Positions 38,849 to 50,193 of a stretch of DNA of 64,000 bases are shown here, piece after piece (position 1 is the first letter of the stretch; each line of letters starts with the position of its first letter). The stretch covers positions 248,001-312,000 of the forward strand of contig NZ_JARHUF010000001.1 in the NCBI RefSeq assembly GCF_029223195.1. Reading direction: 5' to 3'. The position numbers were made by a program, and so were the translations under genes. The notes below the pieces were generated by a model. That model had not been told where the DNA came from. It saw only the letters and a list, made by a program, of their open reading frames with translations, and did not search any database. The stretch is from Vibrio sp. CAU 1672 (GTDB lineage: Bacteria > Pseudomonadota > Gammaproteobacteria > Enterobacterales > Vibrionaceae).

Positions 38849-39400
38849 TTACTTCTTCTTAGGGGCAAGAACCATGATCATCTGACGACCTTCAATCTTG
38901 CTTGGGAAAGCTTCCACTACAGCGATATCTGCAGTGTCTTCTTTCAAGCGATTCAGAACGTCAACACCGATCTCTTGGTGTGCCATTTCTCGGCCACGGA
39001 AGCGAATTGTTACCTTCACTTTGTTGCCTTCTTCAAGGAAACGCGTCAGGTTGCGTAGTTTTACCTGATAGTCTCCAATATCAGTTCCAGGACGGAATTT
39101 TACTTCCTTAATCTGAACCTGCTTTTGCTTTTTCTTCTGCTCTTTAGCAGATTTGCTCTTCTCAAAGAGGAATTTGCCGTAGTCCATAACACGACATACT
39201 GGCGGCTCAGCGTTAGGACTGATCTCCACAAGATCCATGCCTGCTTCTTCAGCAGCTGCGATCGCTTCTTGAATCGATACAACACCAACTGATTCACCGT
39301 CAGCGCCAGTTAGTCGAACTTCACGAACGCCACGAATTTCACCGTTTATACGGTGTGGGTTTTGTTTTACCGGCTGTTGGCCGCGTCTTCCGCCTTTAAT
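38849..39400 (-). CDS. infC: translation initiation factor IF-3, ATT start
   Basis: 183 aa when started at the ATT at 39400-39398, which follows GGAGG by 8 nt and gives the correct N-terminus ([20 protein letters not shown]). The first ATG would give only 129 aa and lose the N-domain. The rare ATT start is conserved in IF-3 genes and lets IF-3 repress its own translation. The ribosome site lies inside the end of thrS; 3 nt separate the thrS stop from the ATT. Confidence 0.95.
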   Translation of the reverse strand: MKGGRRGQQPVKQNPHRINGEIRGVREVRLTGADGESVGVVSIQEAIAAAEEAGMDLVEISPNAEPPVCRVMDYGKFLFEKSKSAKEQKKKQKQVQIKEVKFRPGTDIGDYQVKLRNLTRFLEEGNKVKVTIRFRGREMAHQEIGVDVLNRLKEDTADIAVVEAFPSKIEGRQMIMVLAPKKK

Positions 39401-39403
39401 AGC

Positions 39404-41332
39404 TTATTCCTCCAGATTGAGCTTACGGCTAGAGATCTCGTCTTGGATGTATGCAATAAAGTCATCCACTTTAAATTTACCGAGATCTTTACCTTTACGA
39501 GTACGTACTGCAATTTCGCCGGCTTCCATTTCTTGGTCACCAACAACCAGCATGTACGGTACACGCTTTAAAGTGTGTTCGCGGATTTTAAAGCCAATCT
39601 TCTCATTTCTCAAGTCCGCTTTAGCTCTAATTCCACATTTTTGCAGTTTTTGTACGACTTCTTGAACATAATCTGACTGTTTATCAGTAATATTCATAAG
39701 AACTGCCTGTTCTGGTGCCAACCAAGTCGGGAAGAAACCAGCATATTCTTCGATAAGGATACCGATGAAACGCTCCAGTGAACCCAGAATCGCACGGTGG
39801 ATCATTACCGGAACAAGACGTTCATTGTTTTCACCTACATAAGTAGCGCCTAAACGGCCTGGTAGGTTGAAATCAAGCTGAACTGTACCACACTGCCATG
39901 CACGGTCCAGACAGTCGTATAGCGTGAATTCGATCTTAGGACCGTAGAATGCACCCTCGCCTTCTTGAATCTCGTATGGAATTTCCATCGATTCAAGAGA
40001 CTGTTTCAAGGCTTCTTCTGATTGATCCCAGATTTCATCCGAACCTACACGTTTTTCAGGACGTGTAGACAGTTTCACCACGATGTTGTCGAAACCAAAA
40101 GTTTGGTACGTATCGTACACCATCTTGATGCAATTTGTTACTTCTTCTTGAATTTGGCTCTCAGTACAGAAAATGTGAGCGTCATCCTGAGTAAAACCAC
40201 GTACACGCATAATACCGTGTAGTGCACCTGATGGTTCGTTACGGTGACATGAGCCAAACTCTGCCATACGTAGCGGTAGATCGCGGTACGATTTCAGACC
40301 CTGGTTAAAGATCTGTACGTGACCCGGGCAGTTCATTGGCTTGATAGCGTATTCACGGTTTTCAGAAGAAGTTGTGAACATCGCATCTGCGTATTTGTCC
40401 CAGTGACCAGAGCGTTCCCAAAGCACGCGGTCCATCATCAGAGGACCTTTAACTTCTTGGTAGCCGTACTCGTCCAGCTTAGCGCGGACAAATACTTCCA
40501 GATCACGGAAGATAGACCAACCATTGTGATGCCAGAACACCATACCCGGTGCTTCTTGCTGCATATGGAACAGGTCTAATTGCTTACCAATCTTACGGTG
40601 GTCACGCTTCGCCGCTTCTTCAAGACGAGTCAGGTGCGCTTTCAGCGCTTTCTTATCGTGGAAAGCGGTGCCGTAGATACGCTGAAGCATTTTGTTGTCG
40701 CTGTTACCACGCCAGTATGCACCTGCAACATTCAACAGTGTGAAATGTTGACAGAAGCTCATGTTAGGAACGTGAGGACCACGACACATGTCGATGTATT
40801 CTTCATGGTGGTATAGACCCGGACGATCGTTACGAGAAACATTTTCGTCCAGGATTTCCACTTTGTATGGTTCGCCACGTGATTCAAACGTATCACGTGC
40901 TTCCTGCCAGCTCACTTTTTTCTTAACAACGTCGTACTTGGTCTTAGCCAGCTCTTTCATACGCTTTTCAATCTTTTCTAGATCTTCTTGCGTTAGAGAC
41001 TCGTCTAGATCGATGTCGTAGTAGAAGCCATTGTCGATGGTTGGACCGATCGCCATTTTAGCTTGAGGGTAAAGCTGCTTAAGAGCGTGACCAAGAAGGT
41101 GAGCACAAGAGTGACGAACGATCTCCAGACCGTCAACTTCATCTTTAGCGGTGATGATCTCAAGGCTTGCGTCTTCTTCAATTAAGTCACACGCATCAAC
41201 GCGGTTACCGTTTACACGACCAGCGATAGTTGCTTTTGCAAGACCAGGACCGATCGATTGCGCAACTTCCATAGTAGAAACTGGGTTGTCAAATTGACGC
41301 TGACTGCCGTCAGGAAGAGTAATAATAGGCAT
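39404..41332 (-). CDS. thrS: threonyl-tRNA synthetase
   Basis: 642 aa, equal to E. coli ThrRS. TGS domain 1-62 ([14 protein letters not shown]), editing domain with [16 protein letters not shown], catalytic core whose zinc ligands are in [10 protein letters not shown] (Cys), [11 protein letters not shown] (His) and [13 protein letters not shown] (His), and a C-terminal anticodon domain. Start at 41332 with AAAGGA; upstream extension to 41371 has no support. Confidence 0.97.
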   Translation of the reverse strand: MPIITLPDGSQRQFDNPVSTMEVAQSIGPGLAKATIAGRVNGNRVDACDLIEEDASLEIITAKDEVDGLEIVRHSCAHLLGHALKQLYPQAKMAIGPTIDNGFYYDIDLDESLTQEDLEKIEKRMKELAKTKYDVVKKKVSWQEARDTFESRGEPYKVEILDENVSRNDRPGLYHHEEYIDMCRGPHVPNMSFCQHFTLLNVAGAYWRGNSDNKMLQRIYGTAFHDKKALKAHLTRLEEAAKRDHRKIGKQLDLFHMQQEAPGMVFWHHNGWSIFRDLEVFVRAKLDEYGYQEVKGPLMMDRVLWERSGHWDKYADAMFTTSSENREYAIKPMNCPGHVQIFNQGLKSYRDLPLRMAEFGSCHRNEPSGALHGIMRVRGFTQDDAHIFCTESQIQEEVTNCIKMVYDTYQTFGFDNIVVKLSTRPEKRVGSDEIWDQSEEALKQSLESMEIPYEIQEGEGAFYGPKIEFTLYDCLDRAWQCGTVQLDFNLPGRLGATYVGENNERLVPVMIHRAILGSLERFIGILIEEYAGFFPTWLAPEQAVLMNITDKQSDYVQEVVQKLQKCGIRAKADLRNEKIGFKIREHTLKRVPYMLVVGDQEMEAGEIAVRTRKGKDLGKFKVDDFIAYIQDEISSRKLNLEE

Positions 41333-41634
41333 GCTATGTCCTTTACAGTGGTGTTGCACACCAAGCAACACATGTTGTTCAAATTAGAAGCTATTCATTG
41401 GAAAATAGTTGAAAGTCAATAAAGGCCGCTCGGTAACACGAATACCGGACCACTATTGAGGACGCGATTGTACCTAGCTCACATTTAGATTGCAAAGCAG
41501 GATTTACACCAGATTCATAATTTTATATTCATCAAAATCACTTTGGTGATGAATTATTCCAATTGTACAGCGTTCAATAATAATCGAAGCTATAGTTAGT
41601 TTTATTGAGCGACCTGTAAATAGGAATGCATCAG
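41333..41634. other. divergent spacer between thrS and DUF3187 gene
   Basis: About 300 nt, AT-rich, no gene. It must contain the thrS leader and operator; folding could not be tested by eye. No further element recognised. Confidence 0.4.
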
Positions 41635-42621
41635 ATGAATATAATGTGGCGATCCAGCACCTTTGCTTTAACCGCTTGTATGGTTTCTTTACCTGCCGCC
41701 AACGCGGCTGACCTGTATGGCCCTATGCGCTCGTACGCCCAATCACCAATGCAAGTAGTCAGCCATACCAATGTCCTTCGCTCAGGACATAGCCTGCCTT
41801 CAGGCTACGTTGAAACCTACGGTTCGGGTACCGTGGCCAGTGTCTGGGCTCATACCGATGAGTATTTTCTCGATTACTATCACAACCAACTGGAATTAGG
41901 GGCAAAGTGGCAAATTGACACGAAATGGCAGTGGGAATGGAATTATCGCTGGGTATTTGCAGCTGACAACCATCTTGATGATCTGACCAAAGGATTCCAT
42001 AACCTGTTCGGCATCGGCCAGAACGGCAGAGATGAAGTCGACCAACACCGCTTCTACATCTCCATGCCTGAATACGATGTCTTAGTTGACGATTTTGAAG
42101 GCGAGACCCTTGCCAACAATCTTTCAACTTATGTGCAGTACCAGCTTTTAGATCAAGGGGCTCATGGCCTCTCTGTTGGCGGTAGTCTCTATTACAACTA
42201 TGTGGCGCATGGCACGTTTAAAGACCGCAATTTCGAGCAGGGTGTTCAACTCAATTACAGCTACCTAAATCAGGCGCACGCGTTTTATTCAATGGCCGGA
42301 ATGACGTTTCGCTCCGGTGGCCGTGCATTGGCCGATTTACCCTATCGGCGTAACACCGCGGCCGTTGCCGGCGGATATCGCTACGCATTCCGAGAAAACC
42401 ACCATTTCCTGATTGAATATCACTGGTATCAAGGCTCAACGGAAGGCCCCAGTGAGTTTGCCGATGCTTCTAACGAGTTTGTCCTGGGTTACCGCTACCT
42501 GATGGAAAATTCAGCTTTTGAAATTATGGCTATCGAGAACGCAAGGAATATGGACAACAGTACCGATATCGCATTTACCTTCGGCTACCGGTACCTGTTC
42601 TCACCTGACTCCGGGAGTTAA
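41635..42621 (+). CDS. DUF3187 outer-membrane beta-barrel protein
   Basis: 328 aa. Signal peptide MNIMWRSSTFALTACMVSLP... ending ANA-AD at about residue 26. The rest has alternating aromatic/polar beta strands and ends in a C-terminal Tyr/Phe strand (AFTFGYRYLF) typical of outer-membrane barrels. Segments LELGAKWQIDTKWQWE and DNHLDDLTKGFH fit DUF3187. ATG 41635 is chosen since AGGA is 9 nt upstream. Role unknown; convergent with the Spo0M-like gene. Confidence 0.75.
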   Translation: MNIMWRSSTFALTACMVSLPAANAADLYGPMRSYAQSPMQVVSHTNVLRSGHSLPSGYVETYGSGTVASVWAHTDEYFLDYYHNQLELGAKWQIDTKWQWEWNYRWVFAADNHLDDLTKGFHNLFGIGQNGRDEVDQHRFYISMPEYDVLVDDFEGETLANNLSTYVQYQLLDQGAHGLSVGGSLYYNYVAHGTFKDRNFEQGVQLNYSYLNQAHAFYSMAGMTFRSGGRALADLPYRRNTAAVAGGYRYAFRENHHFLIEYHWYQGSTEGPSEFADASNEFVLGYRYLMENSAFEIMAIENARNMDNSTDIAFTFGYRYLFSPDSGS

Positions 42622-42627
42622 CGGTCG

Positions 42628-43371
42628 TTATAAACTGAGCGTGGGGTCCATCGCTGCCACAACTTGCGCATCTGATGCATTCAATGGCAAAGAGAAAGAG
42701 CGGTATTGATCACCAGCCAAACTTAAAGAGCGATCAATTTCAGCCAAACAGTGTATCCGTTCACCATCGAGAATGAACGACAGCTCAATTTCCTTACAGG
42801 AGATAAATCCCTTGTTACGAAACTCTAACTCTTGATAAATACCGGATCGCGAGGTAAAGCCGTTACCACCCAAAAAACCTTTTTCAACATCGGCTTTGAC
42901 CATTGTAAAACCCGCCTGTTCGATCGCCTGGATCACACGAGCAGCCACAGGCAATGGTTTCACCTCGATATAGTCACGATCCCGGGGATCAATAGCAAAG
43001 TCGATATCCAGACTGGTTTCTATCCATACATGGCACATATTTTTTAATGCATTCACCGCCGTGATTGGGGTTTCATCGTGCAGTTTGAGTTCAAATGGTA
43101 CCTGCTTTTCTTCATTAGGCCGAATCACAAAGGATTCAACCGCTTTAAGTTGGTCGATGATGAAAGTTTGATAGCTAACACTGTCGTCCACTTCAACCTT
43201 CATTTCCGTATTGAGCTTGATCGTAATTGCATCAATTTGCTGTTCGATATCGCCACCTTTGATGTGGACATGCCCTTTCAGGATTGAACCTTGGTAAACG
43301 CTCATTTCTTCCAAAATCGTATCCACTTTTGCTGAGCCAATTCCAAGTGACGCTTTCAGTTTCTTAAACAT
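42628..43371 (-). CDS. Spo0M-like (arrestin-fold) protein
   Basis: 247 aa. N-terminus MFKKLKASLGIGSAKVDTIL and the following GSILKGHVHIKGGDIEQQID block match the Spo0M/SpoOM family, which has an arrestin-like double beta-sandwich. No signal peptide, so cytoplasmic. AAAGGA lies 5 nt before this ATG; the upstream extension to 43452 is not supported. Spo0M affects sporulation in Bacillus; its role in non-sporulating vibrios is unknown. Confidence 0.82.
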   Translation of the reverse strand: MFKKLKASLGIGSAKVDTILEEMSVYQGSILKGHVHIKGGDIEQQIDAITIKLNTEMKVEVDDSVSYQTFIIDQLKAVESFVIRPNEEKQVPFELKLHDETPITAVNALKNMCHVWIETSLDIDFAIDPRDRDYIEVKPLPVAARVIQAIEQAGFTMVKADVEKGFLGGNGFTSRSGIYQELEFRNKGFISCKEIELSFILDGERIHCLAEIDRSLSLAGDQYRSFSLPLNASDAQVVAAMDPTLSL

Positions 43372-43535
43372 ATGATTCCTTTGTGACTGTCTATGTTCAT
43401 TATCTTTGTGTTGTTTAACTCTCTGTTTACACAACTGACGCAACTCCTGCAAGCAATAGACCCCAAGAATGCGGACAAATTCCTTTTACACCTCCATAAA
43501 CTGGCGGTTGCAATTTGCACGTATATTACGCACTA

Positions 43536-43549
43536 TTTGTATATGCAAT
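43536..43549 (+). promoter_or_regulatory. HutC-type operator upstream of hutC
   Basis: TTTGTATATGCAAT lies 15 nt before hutC and is nearly identical to the site before hutI. GntR/HutC repressors bind TGTATATACA-like palindromes. This implies autorepression. Confidence 0.65.
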
Positions 43550-43564
43550 TAAAAGGAATTATCT

Positions 43565-44272
43565 ATGTCTTCACCTCTCTACATCCAGATCAAACACTTT
43601 ATCGTGGGAAAAATAGATTCAGGAGAGTGGCCGGTTGGACATCGTATCGCGACAGAATTAGCCCTCACCGAGCAATTTGGTGTCAGCCGCATGACCGTCA
43701 ATAAAGCCATCCGGGACCTGGTTAATGAAGGAAGACTGCAGCGTCGGCCACGCCTTGGTACCTTTGTCTGCCCTCCGGAATCAAAAGCCGAATCCCCTTT
43801 GCTGGATATTCGCAACATTGCTGATGAGATCGCAAACCGGGGCCGGACACACCATAGTAAAGTACGCCAACAACTCGCACTGAAGGCTGATGACGCCATC
43901 GCGATCAAATTAGGTGTAATGCTTGGCACCACCGTTTTCTATAGTGAAATCATTCACTATGAAAACGATTCACCGATCCAGCTGGAGTTACGCTGGGTCA
44001 ACAGCCAATACGCACCGCAATATTTACAACAAGATTTTACACTCATCACACCTAATCAGTATCTGTCCGATAACTGTCCACTCAGTGCGATTGAGCATAC
44101 CGTTGAGGCAATCGTACCCGACTCCCGTATCAGGCAGGATCTGCACATGCAGACCAATGAGCCGTGTTTGCTGCTCAATCGCCGCACCTGGAGCGAAGAC
44201 AAACTGGTCAGTACAGCCTTACTTTACCACCCGGGTAGCAAGTACAAACTCAGCTCTAAAATTCTGCTCTAG
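43565..44272 (+). CDS. hutC: histidine utilization repressor HutC
   Basis: 235 aa GntR/HutC-family regulator. Winged helix-turn-helix at 5-70 (ELALTEQFGVSRMTVNKAIR, RRPRLGTFV) followed by the UTRA ligand domain (about 85-230) that binds urocanate in characterised members. AAGGAA ribosome site. Same strand as hutI-hutG-hutU-hutH and separated by a second operator, so it represses both itself and the hut genes. Confidence 0.92.
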   Translation: MSSPLYIQIKHFIVGKIDSGEWPVGHRIATELALTEQFGVSRMTVNKAIRDLVNEGRLQRRPRLGTFVCPPESKAESPLLDIRNIADEIANRGRTHHSKVRQQLALKADDAIAIKLGVMLGTTVFYSEIIHYENDSPIQLELRWVNSQYAPQYLQQDFTLITPNQYLSDNCPLSAIEHTVEAIVPDSRIRQDLHMQTNEPCLLLNRRTWSEDKLVSTALLYHPGSKYKLSSKILL

Positions 44273-44347
44273 AACAGTGTTCATCACTGCATTTCGATCA
44301 CATTTCCATAACATCCACCTTGCCAGCCAGAGTTTTTTCTCCTATTA

Positions 44348-44363
44348 ATTTGTATATACATTT
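44348..44363 (+). promoter_or_regulatory. HutC-type operator upstream of hutI
   Basis: ATTTGTATATACATTT with palindromic core TGTATATACA (44351-44360), 30 nt before hutI. Matches the element before hutC. Confidence 0.7.
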
Positions 44364-44392
44364 AATAATACAAATCAAAGGAAGTTGCTTAA

Positions 44393-45655
44393 ATGGATTT
44401 GCTGCTCGTTAATGCTTGTCTTGTCACCATGCAGCCTGGCGAGGAGGGCTATCTCCCTTCAGCGCCTGCTCGTCTGGGTATCCAGCAAGGCAAAATTTGC
44501 GCCATCAGCACCGCAAAAAAAGGAGAAGACACACCGGCCATCGAGTGTGAACTGGATCCGAATCGATATGCCAGGGTTCTGGATCTGCAGGGCCGCCTCA
44601 TCACTCCGGGGTTGATCGATTGTCATACCCATTTAGTCTATGCCGGCAATCGCGCCGGTGAATTTGAAATGCGCCTGAATGGCCTCCCCTATCAAGAGAT
44701 TGCCAGACAGGGTGGTGGAATACTGTCGACCGTCCGGGCAACCCGTGCTGCCAGTGAAGCCGAACTGGTTGAACTTGCCCTGCCAAGGCTGGATGGCCTG
44801 CTGGACAGCGGCGTCACTTCAGTGGAAATCAAATCCGGTTACGGCCTCACCTTTGATGATGAAATGAAAATGTTGCGCGCCGCTAAAGCGCTCGATAAAG
44901 AACGTAACGTCAACATCACCACCACTCTGTTGGCGGCTCATGCACTCCCCCCGGAATACGCGCACCGGGCCGATGACTACATCGAACACATCTGTCAGGA
45001 GATGATCCCATACGTCGCCCAGGAACAGTTAGCATCAAGCGTGGACATCTTTTGTGAGTCGATCGGTTTTAACCTGTCACAAACCCAACGTGTCTTTGAT
45101 TGTGCGCATCAACATGGCCTGCAGGTTAAAGGACACACTGAGCAACTCTCCAACCTTGGCGGCACAGCCTTAACTGCGCACTACAACGGCCTCTCTGCCG
45201 ATCATATCGAATATCTCGACGAAGATGGGATCAGCGCCCTGGCGCAGTCTTCAACAGTGGCAACCCTCCTGCCCGGCGCCTTTTACTTCTTACGTGAAAA
45301 ACAGTTACCCCCGGTTGAGAAACTGCGCCAGCACAAGGTACCGATGGCAGTCGCTACGGATCTCAACCCGGGTACCTCTCCTTTTGCCGACTTATCATTA
45401 ATAATGAACATGGCCTGTACTTTATTTGGCTTAACCCCGCAGGAATCACTACGGGGGGTGACATGTCATGCTGCACAGGCGCTGGGTTACCCGCAAAGCC
45501 GGGGCAAAATCGAGCTCGGTTACGATGCCGACTTGTCGATTTGGGATATCACCCATCCCGCTGATTTAAGCTATCAGGTCGGCGCCAAACGCTTGCATGC
45601 GCGCATCGTCAGGGGTGATTACGTTTCACACGGAGAACATGGATATGGCGAATAA
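44393..45655 (+). CDS. hutI: imidazolonepropionase
   Basis: 420 aa amidohydrolase. Metal motif [12 protein letters not shown] at about 78-89, further ligands in KGHTEQLSN and the [11 protein letters not shown] segment near the C-terminus. Hydrolyses imidazolonepropionate to formiminoglutamate, step 3 of histidine breakdown. AGGAAG ribosome site. Its last 11 nt overlap hutG. Confidence 0.95.
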   Translation: MDLLLVNACLVTMQPGEEGYLPSAPARLGIQQGKICAISTAKKGEDTPAIECELDPNRYARVLDLQGRLITPGLIDCHTHLVYAGNRAGEFEMRLNGLPYQEIARQGGGILSTVRATRAASEAELVELALPRLDGLLDSGVTSVEIKSGYGLTFDDEMKMLRAAKALDKERNVNITTTLLAAHALPPEYAHRADDYIEHICQEMIPYVAQEQLASSVDIFCESIGFNLSQTQRVFDCAHQHGLQVKGHTEQLSNLGGTALTAHYNGLSADHIEYLDEDGISALAQSSTVATLLPGAFYFLREKQLPPVEKLRQHKVPMAVATDLNPGTSPFADLSLIMNMACTLFGLTPQESLRGVTCHAAQALGYPQSRGKIELGYDADLSIWDITHPADLSYQVGAKRLHARIVRGDYVSHGEHGYGE

Positions 45656-46652
45656 CGAACTCAATGCCAGTAATTTTCGCTGGCAGGGCCGGCACGATGC
45701 TGAAGATGGCCTCCTGGGCCAGCGCGTCCACCATGTTATTCAACACCGTTGTAGCCACGAGTTGCCAAATGGTTCTCATGCGGTCTCCTTGCTGGGCTTC
45801 GCCTGTGATGCTGGTGTCGCGCGCAATAAAGGCAGGATCGGCGCCCGTAACGCTCCAGATCTGATCCGCGCTGCGCTGGCGAACCTGGCGTGGCACCAGG
45901 ATTGTGCTCTGTTTGATTTAGGCACTGTTTCATGTGAAGACGACTTACTGGAAACCAGTCAGGACAAATGCGCGGATACCATCGCACAAGCCCTGGTTCA
46001 TACCCCGGTGATCACCCTCGGTGGCGGGCACGAAGTGGCATGGGCTTCATTCTCGGGGTTGGCGAAGTACTTTCAGGCTCATGATCCCGGCAGCAAACCA
46101 AAGATTGGCATCATCAACTTTGATGCGCACTTCGATCTACGGGCATTCAGCAGCCCGCATACTGACGTTAAGCCAAGCTCAGGCACCCCATTTAATCAGA
46201 TTCATCATTATTGCCAGCGTCATGACTGGCTGTTCCACTACGCCTGTCTGGGCGTCAGCCGAGCCAGCAACACCGCGGCACTGTTTGAGCGGGCTAAAGC
46301 GCTGAACGTCTGGTTTGTCGAAGACAGACAACTCTCTTACTTGAACCACAGTTACCACCTGACCCAATTACAACATTTTATTGACGATTGTGATTACCTC
46401 TACCTCACGATTGACCTGGATGTATTTCCGGCCGCCACGGCGCCCGGCGTAAGTGCACCGGCGGCCCGGGGCGTCAGCTACGAAACTTTAGCGCCGTTTT
46501 TAGACCGCATCCTTCATTACAAAAACAAACTGCTGATCGCCGACATCGCCGAATATAACCCAAGCTACGATGTCGACGGCCAGACGGCCCGTTTGGCCGC
46601 GCGGCTGTGTTGGGATATCGCCAACGCGATGGCTGAAAAAACACACCGTTAA
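45645..46652 (+). CDS. hutG: formimidoylglutamase
   Basis: 335 aa ureohydrolase (arginase fold). Mn ligands in [20 protein letters not shown] and [10 protein letters not shown]. Start at 45645 because GGAGA lies 8 nt upstream, whereas the ATG at 45639 is too close to it. Converts formiminoglutamate to glutamate and formamide, so this organism uses the direct route. Confidence 0.93.
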   Translation: MANNELNASNFRWQGRHDAEDGLLGQRVHHVIQHRCSHELPNGSHAVSLLGFACDAGVARNKGRIGARNAPDLIRAALANLAWHQDCALFDLGTVSCEDDLLETSQDKCADTIAQALVHTPVITLGGGHEVAWASFSGLAKYFQAHDPGSKPKIGIINFDAHFDLRAFSSPHTDVKPSSGTPFNQIHHYCQRHDWLFHYACLGVSRASNTAALFERAKALNVWFVEDRQLSYLNHSYHLTQLQHFIDDCDYLYLTIDLDVFPAATAPGVSAPAARGVSYETLAPFLDRILHYKNKLLIADIAEYNPSYDVDGQTARLAARLCWDIANAMAEKTHR

Positions 46653-46736
46653 GCACAAATTTTCCACCCTATACAATAACGAAAGGCCAGGCGAAATAAC
46701 GACTGAGCCTTAACGAGAAACGAAAGGAGTCTTACA

Positions 46737-48434
46737 ATGACACAGCGCCAGGGACAAGATCCACGACTTGATACCAGCAGAACAATTCGTGCTCCACACG
46801 GTAATGAACTGCGCGCAAAATCATGGCAGACCGAAGCCCCGCTTCGCATGCTGATGAACAATCTCGATCCAGATGTCGCAGAACATCCCCATTCCCTGGT
46901 GGTCTATGGTGGTATTGGCCGTGCCGCACGCAACTGGGCCTGTTTTGACAAAATCGTTGAGGTGTTGGAAAGACTTGAAGAAGATCAGACCCTGTTAGTT
47001 CAATCCGGTAAACCTGTCGGCGTTTTTCCAACCCACAAAAACGCCCCGCGTGTGCTGATAGCCAACTCCAACCTGGTGCCACACTGGGCAAACTGGCAGC
47101 ACTTTAATGAGCTGGATAAACAGGGCCTGATGATGTACGGCCAGATGACCGCTGGCAGCTGGATTTACATCGGCTCTCAGGGCATCGTTCAGGGAACCTA
47201 TGAAACCTTTGCATCGGTTGCCAAAAAGCATTTCAACGACGAGGCTAAAGGGCGCTGGATCCTGACCGGTGGCCTTGGCGGAATGGGCGGCGCTCAGCCA
47301 CTGGCAGCGACCATGGCCGGTTTCTCGATGATTGCGGTTGAGTGTGATGAAACGCGGATCGACTATCGCCTGCGTACCGGCTATGTCGACAGAAAAGCCA
47401 CCACCCTGGACGAAGCGCTTGCCATCATCAACGACGCAGAAACCCCCGTATCCGTTGGCCTGCTGGGTAACGCGGCAGACGTATTCCCAGAATTGGTGGA
47501 GCGAAACATCACACCTGATGTCGTCACGGATCAGACTTCAGCCCACGACCCCCTTAATGGTTACCTGCCCAAAGGCTGGACAATGGCACACGCTGCTGAA
47601 ATGCGCCTGCAAGATGAAGCGGCCGTCGTCAAAGCGGCCAAGCAGTCCATGGCCATTCAGGTGCAGGCAATGCTGGATCTGCAAAGCCGTGGCGCAGCAA
47701 CGCTGGATTACGGCAATAATATTCGCCAAATGGCGCTTGAAGAAGGCGTGACTAATGCGTTTGACTTCCCTGGTTTTGTCCCGGCCTACATTCGTCCCCT
47801 GTTCTGTGAGGGAATCGGGCCTTTCCGCTGGGCTGCACTTTCCGGCGATCCGGAAGACATTTACAAGACCGATGAGAAAGTGAAAGAACTGATCCCGGAT
47901 AACCCGCATCTACATAACTGGCTGGATATGGCGCGTGAACGTATTCAATTCCAGGGGTTACCCGCGCGTATCTGCTGGGTTGGCCTGAAAGATCGTGAGC
48001 GTTTAGGCCAGGCCTTCAACGAAATGGTGAAAAACGGCGAACTGAAAGCACCAATTGTGATTGGCCGCGACCATCTCGACTCCGGCTCCGTCGCCAGCCC
48101 GAACCGCGAAACCGAGGGCATGATGGATGGCTCCGACGCAGTATCCGACTGGCCATTGCTCAATGCACTACTCAATACTGCCGGGGGGGCAACCTGGGTC
48201 TCATTGCACCACGGAGGTGGGGTTGGTATGGGCTTTTCCCAGCACTCCGGCATGGTGATCTGCTGCGACGGCAGTGATGACGCCGCTGAGCGTATTGCTC
48301 GCGTGCTGCATAACGATCCGGCTACCGGTGTAATGCGCCACGCGGATGCCGGTTACGACATCGCCAAGCAATGCGCAGCAGAACAAGGCCTCGATCTGCC
48401 GATGCTGAACGACGAACTGACAACACTGAAGTAA
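46737..48434 (+). CDS. hutU: urocanate hydratase
   Basis: 565 aa, slightly longer than the usual 555-560. NAD-binding and catalytic blocks are canonical: [37 protein letters not shown], and [20 protein letters not shown] near the end. Uses tightly bound NAD to hydrate urocanate. AAAGGAG ribosome site; 84 nt after hutG. Confidence 0.96.
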   Translation: MTQRQGQDPRLDTSRTIRAPHGNELRAKSWQTEAPLRMLMNNLDPDVAEHPHSLVVYGGIGRAARNWACFDKIVEVLERLEEDQTLLVQSGKPVGVFPTHKNAPRVLIANSNLVPHWANWQHFNELDKQGLMMYGQMTAGSWIYIGSQGIVQGTYETFASVAKKHFNDEAKGRWILTGGLGGMGGAQPLAATMAGFSMIAVECDETRIDYRLRTGYVDRKATTLDEALAIINDAETPVSVGLLGNAADVFPELVERNITPDVVTDQTSAHDPLNGYLPKGWTMAHAAEMRLQDEAAVVKAAKQSMAIQVQAMLDLQSRGAATLDYGNNIRQMALEEGVTNAFDFPGFVPAYIRPLFCEGIGPFRWAALSGDPEDIYKTDEKVKELIPDNPHLHNWLDMARERIQFQGLPARICWVGLKDRERLGQAFNEMVKNGELKAPIVIGRDHLDSGSVASPNRETEGMMDGSDAVSDWPLLNALLNTAGGATWVSLHHGGGVGMGFSQHSGMVICCDGSDDAAERIARVLHNDPATGVMRHADAGYDIAKQCAAEQGLDLPMLNDELTTLK

Positions 48435-48446
48435 GGAAAGATGAAG

Positions 48447-49985
48447 ATGTTAAACCTACTGCTAAAGCCAGGTCATATTAGCTTGCATGAACTTCGTCAA
48501 GTGAGCCGTTCACCCGTAAACCTTACTCTTGACCCTGAAGCGACACCTGCCATTGAAGAGAGCACTCAGGTGGTTAATCGCGTCATTGCGGAAGATCGCA
48601 CGGTTTATGGCATCAACACCGGTTTCGGCTTACTTGCCAACACCCGTATTGCGCCAGAGGATCTGGAAACTCTGCAAAAAAGTATCGTCCTGTCACACGC
48701 CGCTGGCATCGGCAAATTTATGGCCGATGAAACCGTGCGGCTGATGATGGTTCTGAAAATCAACAGCTTAGCCCGTGGTTTCTCCGGGATTCGCCTCAGA
48801 GTCATCAATATGCTGATTGATTTGGTCAATGCGCAGGTGTATCCGTGTGTGCCTCAGAAAGGCTCCGTCGGTGCGTCTGGCGACCTTGCTCCACTCGCAC
48901 ATATGAGTACCGTGTTATTGGGTGAAGGCCAAGCACGCCATAACGGCAAAATTATCTCCGGGCTTGAAGCATTGAAAATCGCCGGCCTGGAACCCATCAC
49001 GCTGGCCCCCAAAGAAGGCCTGGCCCTGCTCAACGGCACCCAGGCATCGACCGCTTTCGCGCTGGAAGGTCTGTTCATTGCCGAAGACCTGTTTGCCTCA
49101 GCGACCGTATGCGGTGCCATGTCAGTCGAAGCCGCGCTTGGCAGCCGTCGTCCGTTTGACCCACGCATTCACCGTGTACGCGGCCATCGCAGTCAGATGG
49201 ACGCTGCGCTGGTGTACCGTCACCTGCTGGACAGTTCCAGCGAAATCGGTGAATCCCACACTAACTGTGAAAGGGTACAGGATCCGTACTCGCTGCGCTG
49301 CCAGCCGCAGGTGATGGGTGCCTGCTTGCAACAAATCCGCAATGCCGCTGAAATCCTGCAGGTCGAAGCGAACTCAGTATCGGACAACCCATTGGTGTTT
49401 GCTGAAGACGAGGACATCATTTCTGGCGGTAATTTCCACGCCGAACCGGTTGCCATGGCCGCCGATAATCTCGCGATTGCGATAGCAGAAATTGGCAGCT
49501 TATCCGAACGCCGCATGGCCCTGCTCATCGATAGTGCGTTATCCAAACTGCCACCTTTCCTGGTCGACAATGGCGGAGTCAATTCCGGCTTTATGATAGC
49601 TCAGGTAACCTCAGCGGCATTGGCCAGTGAAAACAAAACCCTGGCCCATCCGGCTTCAGTTGACAGCCTGCCCACCTCGGCCAATCAGGAAGATCATGTA
49701 TCAATGGCCACATTCGCCGCGCGCAGGCTACGCGAAATGGGCGAAAACACGCGTGGCATTTTAGCTGTGGAGTATCTGTCTGCCGCACAAGGCCTGGATT
49801 TCCGCGCACCGGACAAGTCCTCCGTGCGCATTGAGGCCGCCAAGCAAATGTTGCGTGAGAAAGTCCCGTTCTACGATAAAGACCGCTATTTTGCACCTGA
49901 CATCGAACAGGCAAACTCGCTGCTAAAACTGGCACTGCACCACAGCCTGATGCCAGGCGGTTTATTACCGAGCCAGCCGGCATAA
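48447..49985 (+). CDS. hutH: histidine ammonia-lyase
   Basis: 512 aa. The Ala-Ser-Gly triad that forms the MIO cofactor is in [14 protein letters not shown] at about 138-151. [11 protein letters not shown] supplies the catalytic Tyr. Start at 48447 because AAGGAAAG is 7-8 nt upstream; ATG 48441 is too close. It converts histidine to urocanate. It ends the operon, closed by the terminator at 50009. Confidence 0.96.
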   Translation: MLNLLLKPGHISLHELRQVSRSPVNLTLDPEATPAIEESTQVVNRVIAEDRTVYGINTGFGLLANTRIAPEDLETLQKSIVLSHAAGIGKFMADETVRLMMVLKINSLARGFSGIRLRVINMLIDLVNAQVYPCVPQKGSVGASGDLAPLAHMSTVLLGEGQARHNGKIISGLEALKIAGLEPITLAPKEGLALLNGTQASTAFALEGLFIAEDLFASATVCGAMSVEAALGSRRPFDPRIHRVRGHRSQMDAALVYRHLLDSSSEIGESHTNCERVQDPYSLRCQPQVMGACLQQIRNAAEILQVEANSVSDNPLVFAEDEDIISGGNFHAEPVAMAADNLAIAIAEIGSLSERRMALLIDSALSKLPPFLVDNGGVNSGFMIAQVTSAALASENKTLAHPASVDSLPTSANQEDHVSMATFAARRLREMGENTRGILAVEYLSAAQGLDFRAPDKSSVRIEAAKQMLREKVPFYDKDRYFAPDIEQANSLLKLALHHSLMPGGLLPSQPA

Positions 49986-50008
49986 TCGGTCAGATACGCG
50001 ACTTAGCC

Positions 50009-50034
50009 AGGGCTCCTTATCGGGGCCCTTTTCC
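50009..50034 (+). terminator. terminator of the hut operon
   Basis: AGGGCTCC (50009-50016), loop TTATC, GGGGCCCT (50022-50029), then TTTCC. Confidence 0.75.
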
Positions 50035-50193
50035 TTATCAAAGTCAGTCCAGTGAAATCATGGTTTTTACTGCTATTACGACGATACGCTCAGGTATAAG
50101 TGTTAAGTTTCATTAAATTCTCTACTGGATGGACCATTGCTATCGGGTTCTTCGCATATAATCCGTGACAGTTTTGGCAACTTCGTGAAAGTT

